From Lytechinus pictus (lineage: Eukaryota > Echinodermata > Echinoidea > Temnopleuroida > Toxopneustidae): a stretch of DNA of 64,000 bases. Under the pieces are notes generated by a model that saw nothing but the letters and a program-made list of their open reading frames with translations, did not search any database and was not told where the DNA came from. The translations under genes were made by a program, and so were the position numbers. The stretch spans positions 14,916,001-14,980,000 of the forward strand of contig NC_087257.1 of assembly GCF_037042905.1 (NCBI RefSeq). The letters are read 5' to 3'. Below, piece by piece: positions 26,501 to 41,500 of the stretch; position 1 is the first letter of the stretch, and the number at the start of each line of letters is the position of its first letter.

Positions 26501-29500
26501 CTTCAAAAGATGAACTAGTTGGTTATCATAATCCATTAAAAAATGGGAATTCATGGAATTCAACAGCTGCTTGCAGATGGTGCCACTAATTCAAAATTAA
26601 GAAAAATCATAACTATCTGTTTTCATTTATTGATTTTCCTCACACCTTCACTAGCATTTTTCACAATTTTGTCAACTTTTTGTTAAAACACCTGTATTGT
26701 CAGAGTGAACTTCCCCTAGTAATCTTTGGTTAGCATTTCAAACAATTATCTTTGCGCGTATATTTAATGTATTTTACTTATATATATACAGGAGGGGCAC
26801 TACCATATATGTTTTTGACTTTAATAATTGGATAATTCTGATTAATTATCAAAGTAAACAGCTTGCCATACACCATAAAAGAGCCTTAACAGTTACATAT
26901 AATTTTATGTTAAACACTTATACCAAGTTTCCAGAAGAAGCAAAATTATGGATGTTAAACCTTTTGCCTTAAAGGGGGAGTTCACCCAAAAAAAGTTTAT
27001 TTGTAAAAATACCATACAAATAATAAAAAGATATTGATGAAGGTTTGAGAAGAATTCATCAATATGAGATAAAGAAATTTATTAGTATTTTAAGTTTTTG
27101 ATTTGTGACGTCATATATGAGCAGCTGCCCCATATGTTATGTAATATATAACATGCCTAAGTTTCAATTTGTTATGGTTCACGATGACTTTTTTTCTTTC
27201 AAGAGTGGGTGTGAGAAAATTTGTTCATATACTGAAGGTAAAATAAAAACAATTTTCATTTTTTTGAGACAATTACATTTGATTGTTCTTTATAATACAC
27301 GATATATGGGGAAGCTGCTCGCATATGACATCACAAATAAAAAAAATAGAATTCTAAAGACCTTTTAAATCTTTGATGGATTTTCCTTAACTCTTCAATA
27401 AAATTTTTAAATATATTTTTCTGCTAATTGTCTGCTATTTACAATAAAATGTTTGTCAGGGTGAACTTTCCCTTAAACAAAATGTCAAATTATTTGTTTG
27501 CATTGTTAGTGTAATGAGGCAACTTGTTAAAAAAAAAGAATGATACCGAGATCTTTAAACTTGATAGAGGGGTTTATATATGGTTCATTTCATAAAAATC
27601 CATTCAAACTTGAGCAACAGATGAGAATAGAATTGTGTTGAGAATGTTCCTCCATACATGCTGTTTGGGCATAAGTACCCTGATGTAAATGCAAAACAGT
27701 GAAAACAGATGGGCTTTCCTAAAAAATCATTTGTGGCCATATGAAAGGCCAGTTTCAGCAAAAAAAATTTGCGAAGTGCGAATTTTCAAAATGAATAGAT
27801 TCAGCGATCTTGTTGTTATCCTCATCAATCAACACTTTAACAAATACTGCAATAAATCGTCAAATTTTAACCAGTGATTGCATTAAACATCAAAATTTAA
27901 CCAATGGTGTTGTAAAATAACAATTTAATATCCATCATTTTTAACACCAGTTACATTTTATTGGGCATAAGAAACCTAGAATTATTCAACACATGTTAAA
28001 TACAATAATACCATAGTAATTTCTCTAAATTCGTTGGGAAATAATGCTTGTAAATACTACTTCACAACAGTTCAACTGATATATTATTCATAGGATGGGT
28101 TTGTTGTTCCAATCCAACTGTTTCATTAAAGGGATGGTCCAGGCTGGAGATATTTTTATCTCAATAAATAGAGTAAAATTCAGAGCAAAATGCTGAAAAT
28201 TTGATCAAAATTGGATAACAAATAACGAAGTTATTGAATTTTAAAGTTTTGCATTATTCCCGGTGAAACAGTTCTAGGCATGTCTTTATGAATATTAGGT
28301 GGGCTGATGACGTCATATCCCCACTTGTTCTTTTGTATTTTATTACATAAAATCAGGTTTATTCAACATTTTTCTACCAAGAACTAAAACAATTAGATTG
28401 ACAACTGATTGAGTGCATTTGTTATTTACTGCCGCAACTTATTTCATGATAATGGAGACAAATCATTTATGCATGTATGAAAAAATGAAACATGTATGAT
28501 TTCATGTACATAACATAAAAAAAGGAAAGTGGGGATGTTACATCATCAGCCCACCTAATGAATTAATATTCAAGACGATTTGCATATATAACTGTTTTCA
28601 CAATATATTGATAAACTTTGAAATTCAATAACTTTGTTACTTGTTACTCCAATTTTGATGAAATCTTCAGCATTTTGCTCTGTGAATTTTACTCTATTTA
28701 TTTAGATATAAAACTTTCATCCCGGACCATCCCTTTAAGTTGTTTATTACAGTTATGCATCTCTCTTTAAAGAATATCACATGAGTCCACACTTTTTCCT
28801 AAGATTGGAAGTAGGCCTACTGGGTGATGAAGATGTACCACAAATTGCACTAAAATGTGAAGACCAACCATAGAATGGACAATGTCATTATTACAATTTA
28901 AAAAAAGAACAAGATTATAGAGAAGTCGTGCAGGGATTTGTTTTAATACACACAGTGGTTTATACATGCAAAAGCCAAGTCACATTAAAATGACAGAGCT
29001 GATGATGTCATAGTTTATAATATGAATAATAAAATACTTCGATTTTTGCAGATTAGACAATGAGGACCCTCTTGACATGATCACAACAACTTGCAACACT
29101 GGCAATTTGAAATGTTTAGGAGGAAACAAATAATAAGCTTATATTATGAGGAAAAACAAAATATTTCAAATTTCATACATTAAAGTAAATGCAAAAGAAT
29201 AGCAATACTGTGAATTCATCAGTTCACTTGTTGCATATTATCCTCTTGTGCATATAAATTATGTTTTGTGAAAATGCATGAAAGCAAAAACTGAAAATGT
29301 CACATTTTTCTTACTTCACATCCAATTTTTTCATGTACAATTTCAGTAATATCAAATGCTTGTTTGATTTTTTTATTCAACTTTTTATCTACTTAAAAAT
29401 GACTGAGAATACTGGCTAGCACATGCTACATGTACCAAGTCATTTGTAATGTTGATTGTTGCTGTGAGAGGAGGCTAATGAAAAATCTTCTTGAAGCTCA

Positions 29501-32500
29501 AGATGGAGCAATAAAGAGGGAGAAAGAAAATAGGGCAAGGGAAATATGGCAAGTGGAGGGATATGTAATAGAATAAAGGAGGGGAAGAGAATAGATGGTA
29601 AGAAAAATCCAGATTGAAGGAGTGATGTGGAAGAAGGGAAAAGGAGTGAAAAGGCATAATATAAGAGAAAAGGAGGTAGAGGGGTGTATAGGGCATGGTA
29701 GACCAGGGGGAGAGAAGCAAGGGAAGGAAAGAAAATAGAGGACAAAGAAAGGTAGGGATGAAAATGAGCGAGGCGTAAGAAGAAAAATTTTGGAAAAGAG
29801 CATAAAGAGAAGTAGAGAAAAAAAAATGTAGCTCTAGGGAAGGTAAAGGTATGTAAACCTATACAGAGAGTGGAAGAAGTATGAAGAGGGAATAGTGAAA
29901 AGGAAAAAAAGAAATTTGGAGGGAGAGAAGGGAAAAGAAAGGTATTAGAATAGTCTTATAGAGCATAAAGGTAAAGATAGAAAGGTGTGCAGAAAGGGAA
30001 GGGATGAAAAGCACTAATTGAAAGGAAAGGAATCGGAGAGTTTGAAGAAAAAGGAATATAAGGAGAGATGGGGAGGGGAGGAGTCAAGGGAAAGAGCAAA
30101 GGGATAAGGAGATAAAAGGAAAGGTAAGGAGTAGGGATAGGAATGAAGAAGGAAAGAGAAGGAGGGAAGATTAAGACTATCAAAAGTACAGGGATAAAAG
30201 ACTCTTGGGGTAAAGATGGAAGTATGACAGACATAAGGGGTAGAGGAAGAAGGGAGAAGAGGGATGCAAGCTGGAACAAAGAAAAATCCCAAAGAATGTA
30301 TAGGGTGAAAAAGAGAAATAAAGATACAGACAACCTGAAGAGCAGAACGATAAGATCACCCATATACATGTAATTTTTGGTTGTTGATATTAGTTATATT
30401 CTTGCTTACTCTACTTACTTCTTTCTATTAATAAAACAGTGACACAACATTTGCTCCTGCGACATTTGCTCCGGCCTTAAAGGACAAGTCCACCCCAACA
30501 AAAAGTTGATTTGAATAAAAAGAGGAAAATCCAACAAACTTAACACTGAAAATTTCATCAAAATCAGATGTAAAATAAGAAAGTTATGACATTTTAAAGT
30601 TTTGCTTAATTTCACATCTTGGTGGGTATGCAAATGAGGAGACTGATGACGTCATCCACTCACTATTTCTTTTGTATTTTATTACAAGAAATAGGGAATA
30701 TTCTATTTTTCTCCTCATTGTCAAATGAACATTAATTATTCCCTGAACATGTGGAATGAGCATTGTTTAACACTATATGATTCAGTCAAGTTTGTCCTCA
30801 TTGTCAAATCTATAAAAAAAAATGAAATATTGTATAATTCAAACAATAAAAAACGAAATAAATAGTGAGTGAGGGACATCATTGACTTTCTCATTTGAGT
30901 TGTTCATATCACTGTTTTGTGGAAAATAAGCAAAACTTTAAAGTATCATAACTTTCTTATTTATCATCCGATTTTGATGAAATTTTCAGCGTTATGCAAG
31001 TTTGATTTTTCTCTATTTATTCATATCAACATTTTTATGGGGTGGACTTGACCTTTAATATCTCAGAAGGCGTAGGGTTAGAGTTAGGATTGTGATATAG
31101 TTTTTATTTCAGATTAGGGTTTATTTAGTTTTTAGATTTTTAGATTTTATGTTAGACTTAACGTGCAGATTTTCTATCTGAGCAATTGTCGCCGGAGCAA
31201 ATGTCATGGAACCAATAAAACTCTCTCTCTCCTCCACATCCCTTCTTTGCAATACTCCTTTTTTTCTTGTTCTCTCTCTGTCAGCATATCTCTCCCCCCC
31301 CCCTCTCACTGTCTCTCCTTTTCTATCTCTCCCTTCATCTCTGCAATGAATTCACTTCCAACACTATCTCTATTCTCTCTTTTCCCAGTGCTTTAAGTTC
31401 ATATCTTCCCTCTCTTTCCCGCTTCTTGCCCTATGAATCTCATGACGTCCTTTTCTCTTTTGAAGTAGGAGGCTAAAGGCCACCGCACACCTTACGACTG
31501 GTCTGTGTTCTAAATCATCATTCGAATACCTACTTCAAATCTATGACTATGTGCTATCATCCTTGAGAAAAAAAGAGCAGATTTAATGTCTAGTCGTAAT
31601 GATGTCATAGCAATCGTACCATTGGCTACGCTTTGATATTAATTTGACCTTTACTCTGAAACAAAGGCTTGCAATCATCCAATTGTTATCAGAATTGTTA
31701 TATTACTATTCATACAGTTAATCTGAACCTAAAATAAAAACTAGCACATCAATGATGTGGAGCTCATCCGGCATCTCGCAACGAAATTTAACACAATTTT
31801 AATTTCAGCCCAGTTGACACTGTAGTGATTTATATTGGTGACATAAATTGAGGATATAGAATTGAAATTGATTAAGAATTGACAAAGCATTTTTTTGTGA
31901 TCTATGGATAAATTTCATATAAATTAAGCATAAATAATTTTCTCGTCAAAATGTCTTAACTCTGTGTAGTACCTTGGTGAACCTCATGTAGCTCTCAGAT
32001 GGAACAAAAATAATCAAAATCAATCAACAAATAAATAAGTATTTTTTGTGAATTTTGAAAATATAGGAATAAATTAGCATATTTAATGAGTTTCAAAATT
32101 CTGTGTTGAAATTTTGTATCACCACCTCGAGCTATCATATAAAGCAAACAAAATTGAAATTGATCAACAAATGAAAAAGAAAAAACATTTTTTGTGATTT
32201 ATGAATAAATTTTGCATAAATTAGCATAAATAATTTTCTAGACAAATTTTCAAAATTATGTGAACAAGTTTGGTGAACCTAATGCAGCTCTACCAGACTG
32301 AAGAAAAAAAATCAAAATCAGTCAACAAATAAAGAAGAAGAGGCGTTTTCTGTGATTTATGAATAAATTTCGCATAAATTAGCATAATTAATTTTCTACT
32401 GAAAATTTCTAAATTCTGTGTAGAAGTTTGGTGAACCTCATGAAGTTCAACCGGATGGAAGAAAAAAAATCAAAATTGGTCAACAATTAAAATGAAGAAG

Positions 32501-35500
32501 CATTTTATGTGAATTTTTAAAAATACCCATAAATTAGCATATTTAATGAGTTTCAAAATTCTGTGTAGAAGTTTTGAATCCCCCACCTAATGCTATCATA
32601 TAAAGCAAACAGAACTGAAATCAGACTTGAAATGACGAAGAAGCATTTTGAAATTCAGTCAACAAATAAAGAAGAGGCATTTTCTGTGATGTATGAATTT
32701 TCTACTCCAAATTAAAAAATTCTGTGTAGAAGTTTGGTGAACCTCATGAAGCTCTACCAGATGCAAGAAAAAAAATCAAAATCGGTCAACATATAAAGAA
32801 GAAGAAGCATTTTATGTGAATTTTTAAAAATATGCATGAATTAATTTTGCATAAATTAGCATACAAATTGTTCTAGTCAAAATTCTGTGTAGAAGTTTGG
32901 TGAACCTCATGAAGCTTTACCAGATGGAAGCAAAAAATTTGAAATCGGTCCACAAATAAAGAAGCATTTTTTGTGAATTTTGAAAATGCCCATAAATTAG
33001 CATATTTAATGAATTTCAAAATTCTGTGTAGAAGTTTTGAATCCCCCAGCTACATGTAGTGCTATCATATAAAGCAAACAGAATTGAAATTGAACTTGAA
33101 AGGGCGAAAAAGAAGCATTTTGAAATTGTGGACGGACGAAGGACGCCACGCCACGGCATACTAAGCTCATCTGGCCCCAGGGGCGTCGATCCATTTTTCA
33201 GATTCGGGGGGCAAAATCATGAATCGTTCTAAAGGCGCTCGATCACACCAAACAAACTCACACACACACACAGGCCTAATTATATATATATATATGAGAA
33301 AGAGACTCGGACACATATCTCACCAACAAATTAATGCGAGCGCGAAGCGCGAGCTGAAATTTTTTAGAATGCTGACCTGAAAACAGGAATGGTACCTGTT
33401 TAGGACTGTTTGTAGCAGTAACTCATGTGGAGGATACATATCTCACTACACAGATAATGCGAGTACCGAGAGCGAGCTGAAATTTCTTTATATTCTGACC
33501 TGAAAGATTCATTTTTGGTACTAATGATTAGGATGGGTATCTAAAATACATGTAACAATAGATGCGAGCGCAAAGCGCGAGCTGAAAATTTTGATATTTC
33601 AATCTGAAAAAATTGACAGGTTAATGGACGTTTTTAATAAAGAACAAGATATGTATTCAACAAAAGATTATTGCAAATCGGAGCGGGAGTTCTTTTTAGG
33701 TTTAGGCCTGAGAACGGGACATTCTGTTCACCTAATTAATCATGAAAAGTATGGGTTTTGGTACATAAATGATGCGAGCCCGAAGCGTGAGCTGAAAATT
33801 TTTATATTCCAATCTAAAAAACTGACATTTTGAGCACGATTTTAAATAAAGAACGAGTTGTGTATCTCAATCTCCCTTGCTGATTTCTGTGTAACACTGC
33901 AATCTTATTTTATTTTTGCACATGCATGCAGAATTATTGTGGGGGCAAAACAATATGTTTGCCCCCCAATATTTTCATTGGTGGGGCGATCGCCCCCCCT
34001 GCCCCCCCCCCCCCCCCAGGATTGACGCCTCTGTTTGGCCCATCGGGCCGGATGAGCTAAAAAAGGTGCTTTTCATTCACATTTTCAGAAGATGAACAAA
34101 ATGCGATTTGCTCCAAAATCCAATCATGGAGCAGCCGTAAGGTGAGTAGTGGCCTTAAAGCTCATCCCCTTCTCTCTCTCCTCAACACCAATCCCTAACC
34201 TTCACCTGTCTTCTTGAATGTGATTTGATTTCAATTGTTTAATTAAGATATTTTTAAAACATGTGGAAGCTAAAAAACTAATAGAATTTACTTCACCTAA
34301 TATCATACTTAATAAAGTATTACAAAAAGATGTAATGATAATGTGCAAAGTTACATCACACACATTGACATAGAATCCAAAGAGTGATTGCAAATTATCA
34401 TAGAGATGAAATTTTAAAGAAAGAGAATAACCTGACAGGAAGAAAAGACATGGAGTGATTGGAAGTACAGCACCAGGAAAAAAAAGAATGAAATATATTG
34501 TAGGAAGAATAAAGACTGAGTAAAACAGTAAAAGAATAAGGAAATAGTAGGATAAGACAGTGAGAAAAGCATGGCATAGGTATAATCAAATACATTATTA
34601 AAGCAATTTAATCTCAAATAAAATATGGTTAATTCAAACAACATTTAAACATCATTCTTGGACATGGAATTAGAATAGCTGACATATACAAAGAGAAAAA
34701 TATTGTACACTAATTTACTGAATGAACAAGTCCATTCTTTTCAACTCAATAAGAAATAGTAGGCTGGGGAAATACATATAGTACATACCACATAATTTAT
34801 TAGCTTTTTCATGTACATTGCTCTATAAAAGAAATTTTACACCTGCTCAAACAATCACAATATTAGGTAGGTTAGTATGAGGCTTTGACACCTAAGTTAG
34901 TTTTAACAAAACAAGTGTTTACCGACATAATGTACGCATGGCCAGCCGTTTTCTACTTTAATTTCATTTCTTCATAATCAAGTACACCATTCTGGATTTC
35001 AAGAATTGAACTTTATCAACACAAAAAATCAAAAATTCAAATTCTTACATGAAGAATCATCTGTGTTGTATCAAAAGGCAATTCTCGATATGAAGAAATT
35101 GGATCAAGAAAATGGTTTACCATAGCCTATGTATGCTCGCTAATGCTGCTATTCCACGGTTTTGGGTTCCCGCATTGCCACAATTTTATCTTGCCAGTGG
35201 GTGACAACGTGGGGCACGAAATGCGCCAATGGTGTGTGCCATAGTACCGACTAGTCCATGACATGTTCACGACAAGTTTACGCATTGGCAGGACATGTTC
35301 ACACAGTATTTATGAATAGTTCGCGCACTGTCACCATACAGTTGCTTATCCAGCATCAGATCCTATGAAAGCATTTCATGGCCATTGCTTTTCTCTTTAA
35401 TAGAGAGTCTTGATAGTGCTCAACCTAATTTGAAAAGGTTTCTCTCATAGATGTCCTGGAAAAGTTTATATTTACTTGGTCGACTAACAGTAAGTCTACT

Positions 35501-38500
35501 TCTCAGATAGTCTTATACTACATGGACTAATCCCATTGGCCCGTATTCTGAAGTCAGGTTTAACTTAGACCGTGGTCTAAGTCTGTGCTAAAATTATGGG
35601 AAGCCAGAAGTGTCAAAATTTTTATTAAGTTGTATGTTTCTTACGTTTACTGTGCTCTTTCCTGATTCATCGATGGTGAAGACGATCATCTATTTATACT
35701 TCGTAGACAATTATGAATGATGTGAGAGCCAAATGAGGTGAAATATGATATCTCTACCGTTGTGATTTATGAAACAATTGGCTATCCATACTTAAACCAC
35801 AACTTTAAACCTGAGTTTAAGTTAAACCTGATTGGTCTACACTACACATGGTTTAATACCCACTTAGTATAATTGTCATTGGTTTTCATTCTTTGTCAAA
35901 TGAAAATTTTCGTTTGTCAATAGCTTATGAAATTGACGAAGTGGTGTTAAGCCCGGCACACACTATGCGATTCGTTTGTGATCAAAATTTCAAGGAAATT
36001 GCAATAACATTTGATATGAACATTCCAACCAATAAAATCTTAGCGATCAGAGTTCGGAATTGTGATAGGACTACTGAAATCCGAATTCAGTCAAGTTCGA
36101 GCCTCCCTGAAGTTATAAAAGCAAATTCAATTCCAAATCACTATGACGTCATCACGCCTGTGACTTGAAGCCGATTTGAACTTTACTCCGAACACAGGGC
36201 TTGCCGCAAGGCAAAATTATGATTTTATTATTCCCAATTATGCCCAACTTCAAATTAAATAATTTTGCTTCTTGGAAATGTCACATTTAATGCAAAATTC
36301 GATTTATTAAAAAATCGGGCCGCATTGGATCGCATAGTGTGCGCTGGGCTTAAGTCTAGAGATATTAGACAAAATGGGTATAGCCTTACTGGTAACTAGA
36401 CAAAACGGCAAATGGGATAAATGGTAATTAGACTAAATGGTAAGTAGACATACTGGCTGTAGACAAACTAGGATTACACCAAATAGAAATACGAAAATTG
36501 GGTGAAGATCAACCAGCTGGCAATTCTCCCTTTAGAGGGGATACTTTCCATGTGCTTGGTCCAAGTGCTTTTTAATATCTTTGTTGGTTCCTCAAGGTTC
36601 TCTACTGTCACCATCTTGTGTATTGATAATGATGTCATGATTTACATCAATTTTGTATTCATTAGCACAAAATTATGATTAATAAAATTCAAATTTTTCT
36701 GATTTTAACTATACATTTTTGTTATATTTCAACAAGATCCATTTCACAAGGGTTGCATACATAAACAATATGAATTAATATACTTGTACATGTTCATACC
36801 ACACATTCCATATTGACAACAAATATCATAAAAAGCACATCTTCAAGGTACACTTCTTATCATCATCATTTTTCAAGATCAAAACAGTGGATTGACTACT
36901 GAATTCTTCAATTGCATTAGGCTTTTCTGAGGGACCTCCTGGTTTTAGTAAGCAATGGATTAAGTGTAAAAAAGCAATGTCTTACCTATACACTGGGCCT
37001 GGCCTACGTCTTTAGTCCAGGTCTTGTTCCCAGAGCACATGGTCTCTCTGAGACTGGAAGGCCTAATCTCAAACCCTGTAGTCCTGCATGCAAGGTTACA
37101 CGTATCCTCAAAGCGTGGGTCTGATAGACAAGATTCAAGTTCGATCGATATCTTTGACGTCTCCACAAGAGCTGGACAGGATTTACCTTCAATAAACAGG
37201 TAACATGGAAGAGTAAGTGTGTATCATTCAGGATTACGTACATATGTAACAGCGTTATAAATTCTTATGAGTCAACCATGTAATACATGTATCATTATCA
37301 ATACAATAACCATTATCAACACCCTCATCATCAACACTTCTTGATTAGTAGAGAAAGGGAAAATATAATACTAGACCCACACTCATCCATATAGACTGAC
37401 TGAATTCAAGACTTAGACATCCATCCAATACTAGTTTAACTTCAGAATCTTAATCTTATACTTCGATATTATCATATTCATCATCTCCTGTTTTATCTGA
37501 ATCTTCATGTACTTCGAATTGTAAACTGTAACTGATTATTGATGATTAAATACCCTGTGATTTGAACTGTATAACTTTCTCTAAAATTTCTTCATTACGC
37601 TTCCCTTCTGAATTATAATTACCGATCCCAACACGACATTACGACTGTGTGTGAAAGAGAGAAAGATATTAGAGAGAGACTGAGGTAGAAACACACTCAG
37701 AGACAAAGAGCAGCAGAAAGAAAGAGAGGGGGAGATAGAAAGTGAAAGATATGAACAGAGAAAGATACAGATAGAAAGATAGAGAGAGGACTTACGACTG
37801 CAGGTAAAATCAGTGCTACTCCATGTTCTATCGGCCTGACACCTCTTCTCCCTATCCCCTTCCCCATCGTAACCAAATGGACAGTGGAATGTACACACTG
37901 ACCCATAAGGTACAATCTCCTCTGGTTGACCACACCCGGTCAGCGTGGCCGGATCATCAATGACCAGTGCTGGACATGTCCGTACTTGAAATGGAAAAAA
38001 TGAAGAAAAAATATAAATATTTCATCCAAATATTTTCCCACGAATTGGAAGGCAAATTTTATCTCTAAAACAAAAACCCAAAGAACTTGGAAATGTCTTT
38101 CACATGCAAAAACTTCATAGTAATTGAAGTTACTACTGAAATTCAGTTATGACAGAAAATAAAATATTGTGGCGTACCAGTCTGCGACAAGTTGATAGCT
38201 CAGTTGGTAGAGCAGGGGTTTCACAATCTTGTGACACAAGTAAAATTCCCACTTAGTGCACTAATGTCCTCTGGTAGGGCATTTATCCTCACTGCTCGGT
38301 CACTGCCAGGGGAGATCTCAAGCATTTGGTCCTCTGATTGCTTGCTTACAAGCATTTTTGCTTTAATAATTGTTAGCAATCAGGTGTAAAATCATTACCA
38401 CTACCACAAAGAAAAACCTTCAACTCAACTACAAAATATCTATGGTAAGAAATACATGTACCACACTGGAATAAGAAAAAATTGGGAAAATAGCCCAATT

Positions 38501-41500
38501 ATAACCTTCTCCCTACAATCTGTATGAATCTAGATCTCAATTCAATCACAACAAAATGCAAGGTTCTAATTTCACCATTTTCACTGATCATGAAGATGCA
38601 TGTATGATACTCAGCGATACTCACTCTGACAAACTGGTCCGTCATGACTCCACACTGGGAAAGTGTCAGGTGACAGATCACATGACAGAGTATCTTGCCC
38701 AATCAAGTCATAACCTACGTCGCAGGAGAAATGACATTCCAAGCCATGGAAAGGATCGGGACATCCTGCTACACTCCCATGGAGAGGAGGTTGTTGAGGG
38801 GCACATCTGTAAACTGAAAGGAGGACAAAATTTAGCTTATATTGTGAAAATTCTATTTAAAGCAAGCATGATTTCATGAGAAAGTTGTTGAGATTAGGGT
38901 TAATTGTCACCATATCACCAAAGATCCATTTCTTGTTCATCTACATCTACATAAACCTGACTGTGTGGAACCATGCCGTCTTAAGCTGAAAAATGACCAC
39001 ACTAAAGATCACAAATACGGATCTGGCACATGTAAGAGATTGTATTCATTGCTTAGAAAAAGACCTGACACTGTAATGCCCTGCTTATTTTGTCATATTC
39101 CCAGCAATTACACATTTCCTACCAGATCATATGGCACGTATTTTCCATTTAGGCAAAAAAACTACTTGGGTGGCCATTTTATTGGATTCACTTTGTGCTT
39201 ATTTTCAGATTGTTGTTACCACAACTGGCATTTATGCTTAAATTCTAAACTTAAATTTCAACTGATACTCATTCTGTAGCAACTATTTAGAAGAATATAT
39301 TCAGTCATCATAAACCACTAAAAAAATTGAAATTTATTAATTTTATATAATTGCAGGACCTACATGTATGGCACAGCTGTACATGTATATGACAAAGTAA
39401 AGTCTTAAAAAGTAATAAAAGTAATATCTCTCTTCTTCTTTGATGGATTCTCATCAAATCTTACCATTTTAAAAAAAAACTTATATTTTTATTGAAACAC
39501 TTATATCACCAGGGTGAACTTCCCCTTATAACTTTGAAAAGTGATAAACTGACTGACCTTGGACTGTTATGACTACATCACACCTGGACGTTAATCCACT
39601 GGAGTCTGTTGCTAGGTAACCAATAGTTGTACCACCTTCATCAAAGGTGCTCCCTGGGCCATGATTAGGAGCTAGCCTGTCAGACGAAAGGAATATCGAT
39701 TCCAAACATTAAATGTCTCGAGAAGGGTGGAATGAGTTCAAGGTGGCAACCGAAGAAGACGTGGAGGAAGCAAGTGGTGGAGGAGAGTAGGAGGGTTGGG
39801 TTGAGGTAGGAGGATGCATGGAATAGTAAACAAATATATCAGGCTTTGAGAAAGTGGAATTATTTATCCGAGGTTAGTCTGGAAATATAGTAGTTTTGCC
39901 AGTCCAACCGAGGATTAATAATTTCCACTATGCTTTCGAATAAAACGCCTGATATATTTGTTTTATATCCTACTTTTAATAATTTATAACCAAAATCTAT
40001 GCGCTGAGCTTAAGTCCGGTTACTTGCGTTGAATTACCTACTTTCCTTCGAACCACCGTGCTCAGTGGAACGCAGATTAGTGCCTGCGCCGACGCATCAC
40101 GGGACTTGCCCGGGAGAGAGAGCTCGCAGGCCAGTGCGCCCGAGAGTTTAGCTAAATATCCAGTTTTCTGAAATAATGACGTCAGAATATTGGTATAGCG
40201 AAAAATATATCGAGGTCTGACGTCATGCAACATCATAGTTGAAATATATTTGGTCACATGATGCTATTTGAACCAATCACTATACAGGCTTCAATCTAGG
40301 TAGGATATGAAGTAAAATGGAAGGAGTGGTGAGGGTGATCTCTGTTGGTTCCATGACAATTGCTCCGGCGACAATTGCTCCAATGGAAAATCTGCATGTT
40401 AAACCCGTTAAAATCTAATCTACAAAATTAAATAAACCGTTAGAGTCTTATCTTTACATTATTCCAAACCAAGAACTCTAGTACAATCTGAGATATTAAG
40501 TCCGGAGCAAATGTCGTGTCACCTCTCTGTGAGGGTGAGGTGAATTTCTTTGTTTACTAAGGAGATGCAAAGTCCTATAGAAAAAATTATGGTATGGATG
40601 GATTTCCACACAGTTGAGATTGATTGGATCAATAGTACATGTAACTCTTTGTAAGACGGGGCCCTGATTTACGTCAATTCACAACTTGTACAGGAAAACT
40701 GCAAAGAAATGCACTGAAGACTTAACACTTCAAAATGGGTTCACGGTCGAATCGACCCAAGGCCACCCAAGGCCAAGTCCTCCGATACCCTCAGAATGAC
40801 CCTGAAGCCCTTCCAAATATTTATAGATTTTAGGCTAAAATAAGTGGCCGTTTTGTCTGAGGTCTTGGTGCCCTAAGTTAATCCAGTGCATATGTGTCCC
40901 ATAGAAAGCAGTTTTCTGTTGATGCCCTTTTTAATGGCCTTGGATACCCTTAAAGTGAGCATCAACTTCCCTTTGCTTTAAATGCCCTATTAAAAACGGC
41001 CTTGCCCTGGTAAAAAAAAAATGGCTGTGCCTCTTTGAATTCTTAATTCAAGCCCCTGCCAGGGTAGTATTACCTTGTGAGATTGACTTGGCCGGAATTA
41101 TCGAATGGAATTGGTTCCTCAAAGTCTACCATAGCCTCCAGAGTCCCTTGTTGAGCAGGTAGTGTGACCTCATGAGGGCAAGGTCCCCTGAACGATGGGG
41201 GCTGGATGTCTAATGAATGCAACAAAAACAATATGTTGTAATTTAGAAAGTTCAGGAGGATGTGCATGTGCGTGTGTGTTGGCGATTTAATCAGACAAAG
41301 CTCCCAGGGGGCCGTTTCATAAAGCTGTTCGTAAGTTAAGAGCGACTTTAAGAGCGACTGGTGATCCTTTCTTACGCGCTAACACATCGCCAATGAACAT
41401 TTTGGTGTATACCATTTACCAAAAGAAATGATCACCAGTCGTTCTTAAAGTCGCTTTTATTAAACTTACGAACAGCTTTACGAAACACCCACCTGGTCTC

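Noticed and set aside
29440..30373. ORFs of 80-137 codons on minus rich in Phe, Leu, Ser, Pro
   Set aside because: Low-complexity translation of a purine-skewed block, with no domain.
35893..36168. 91-codon plus-strand ORF
   Set aside because: It lies mostly within a TTAA-flanked MITE and has no similarity to a known domain.
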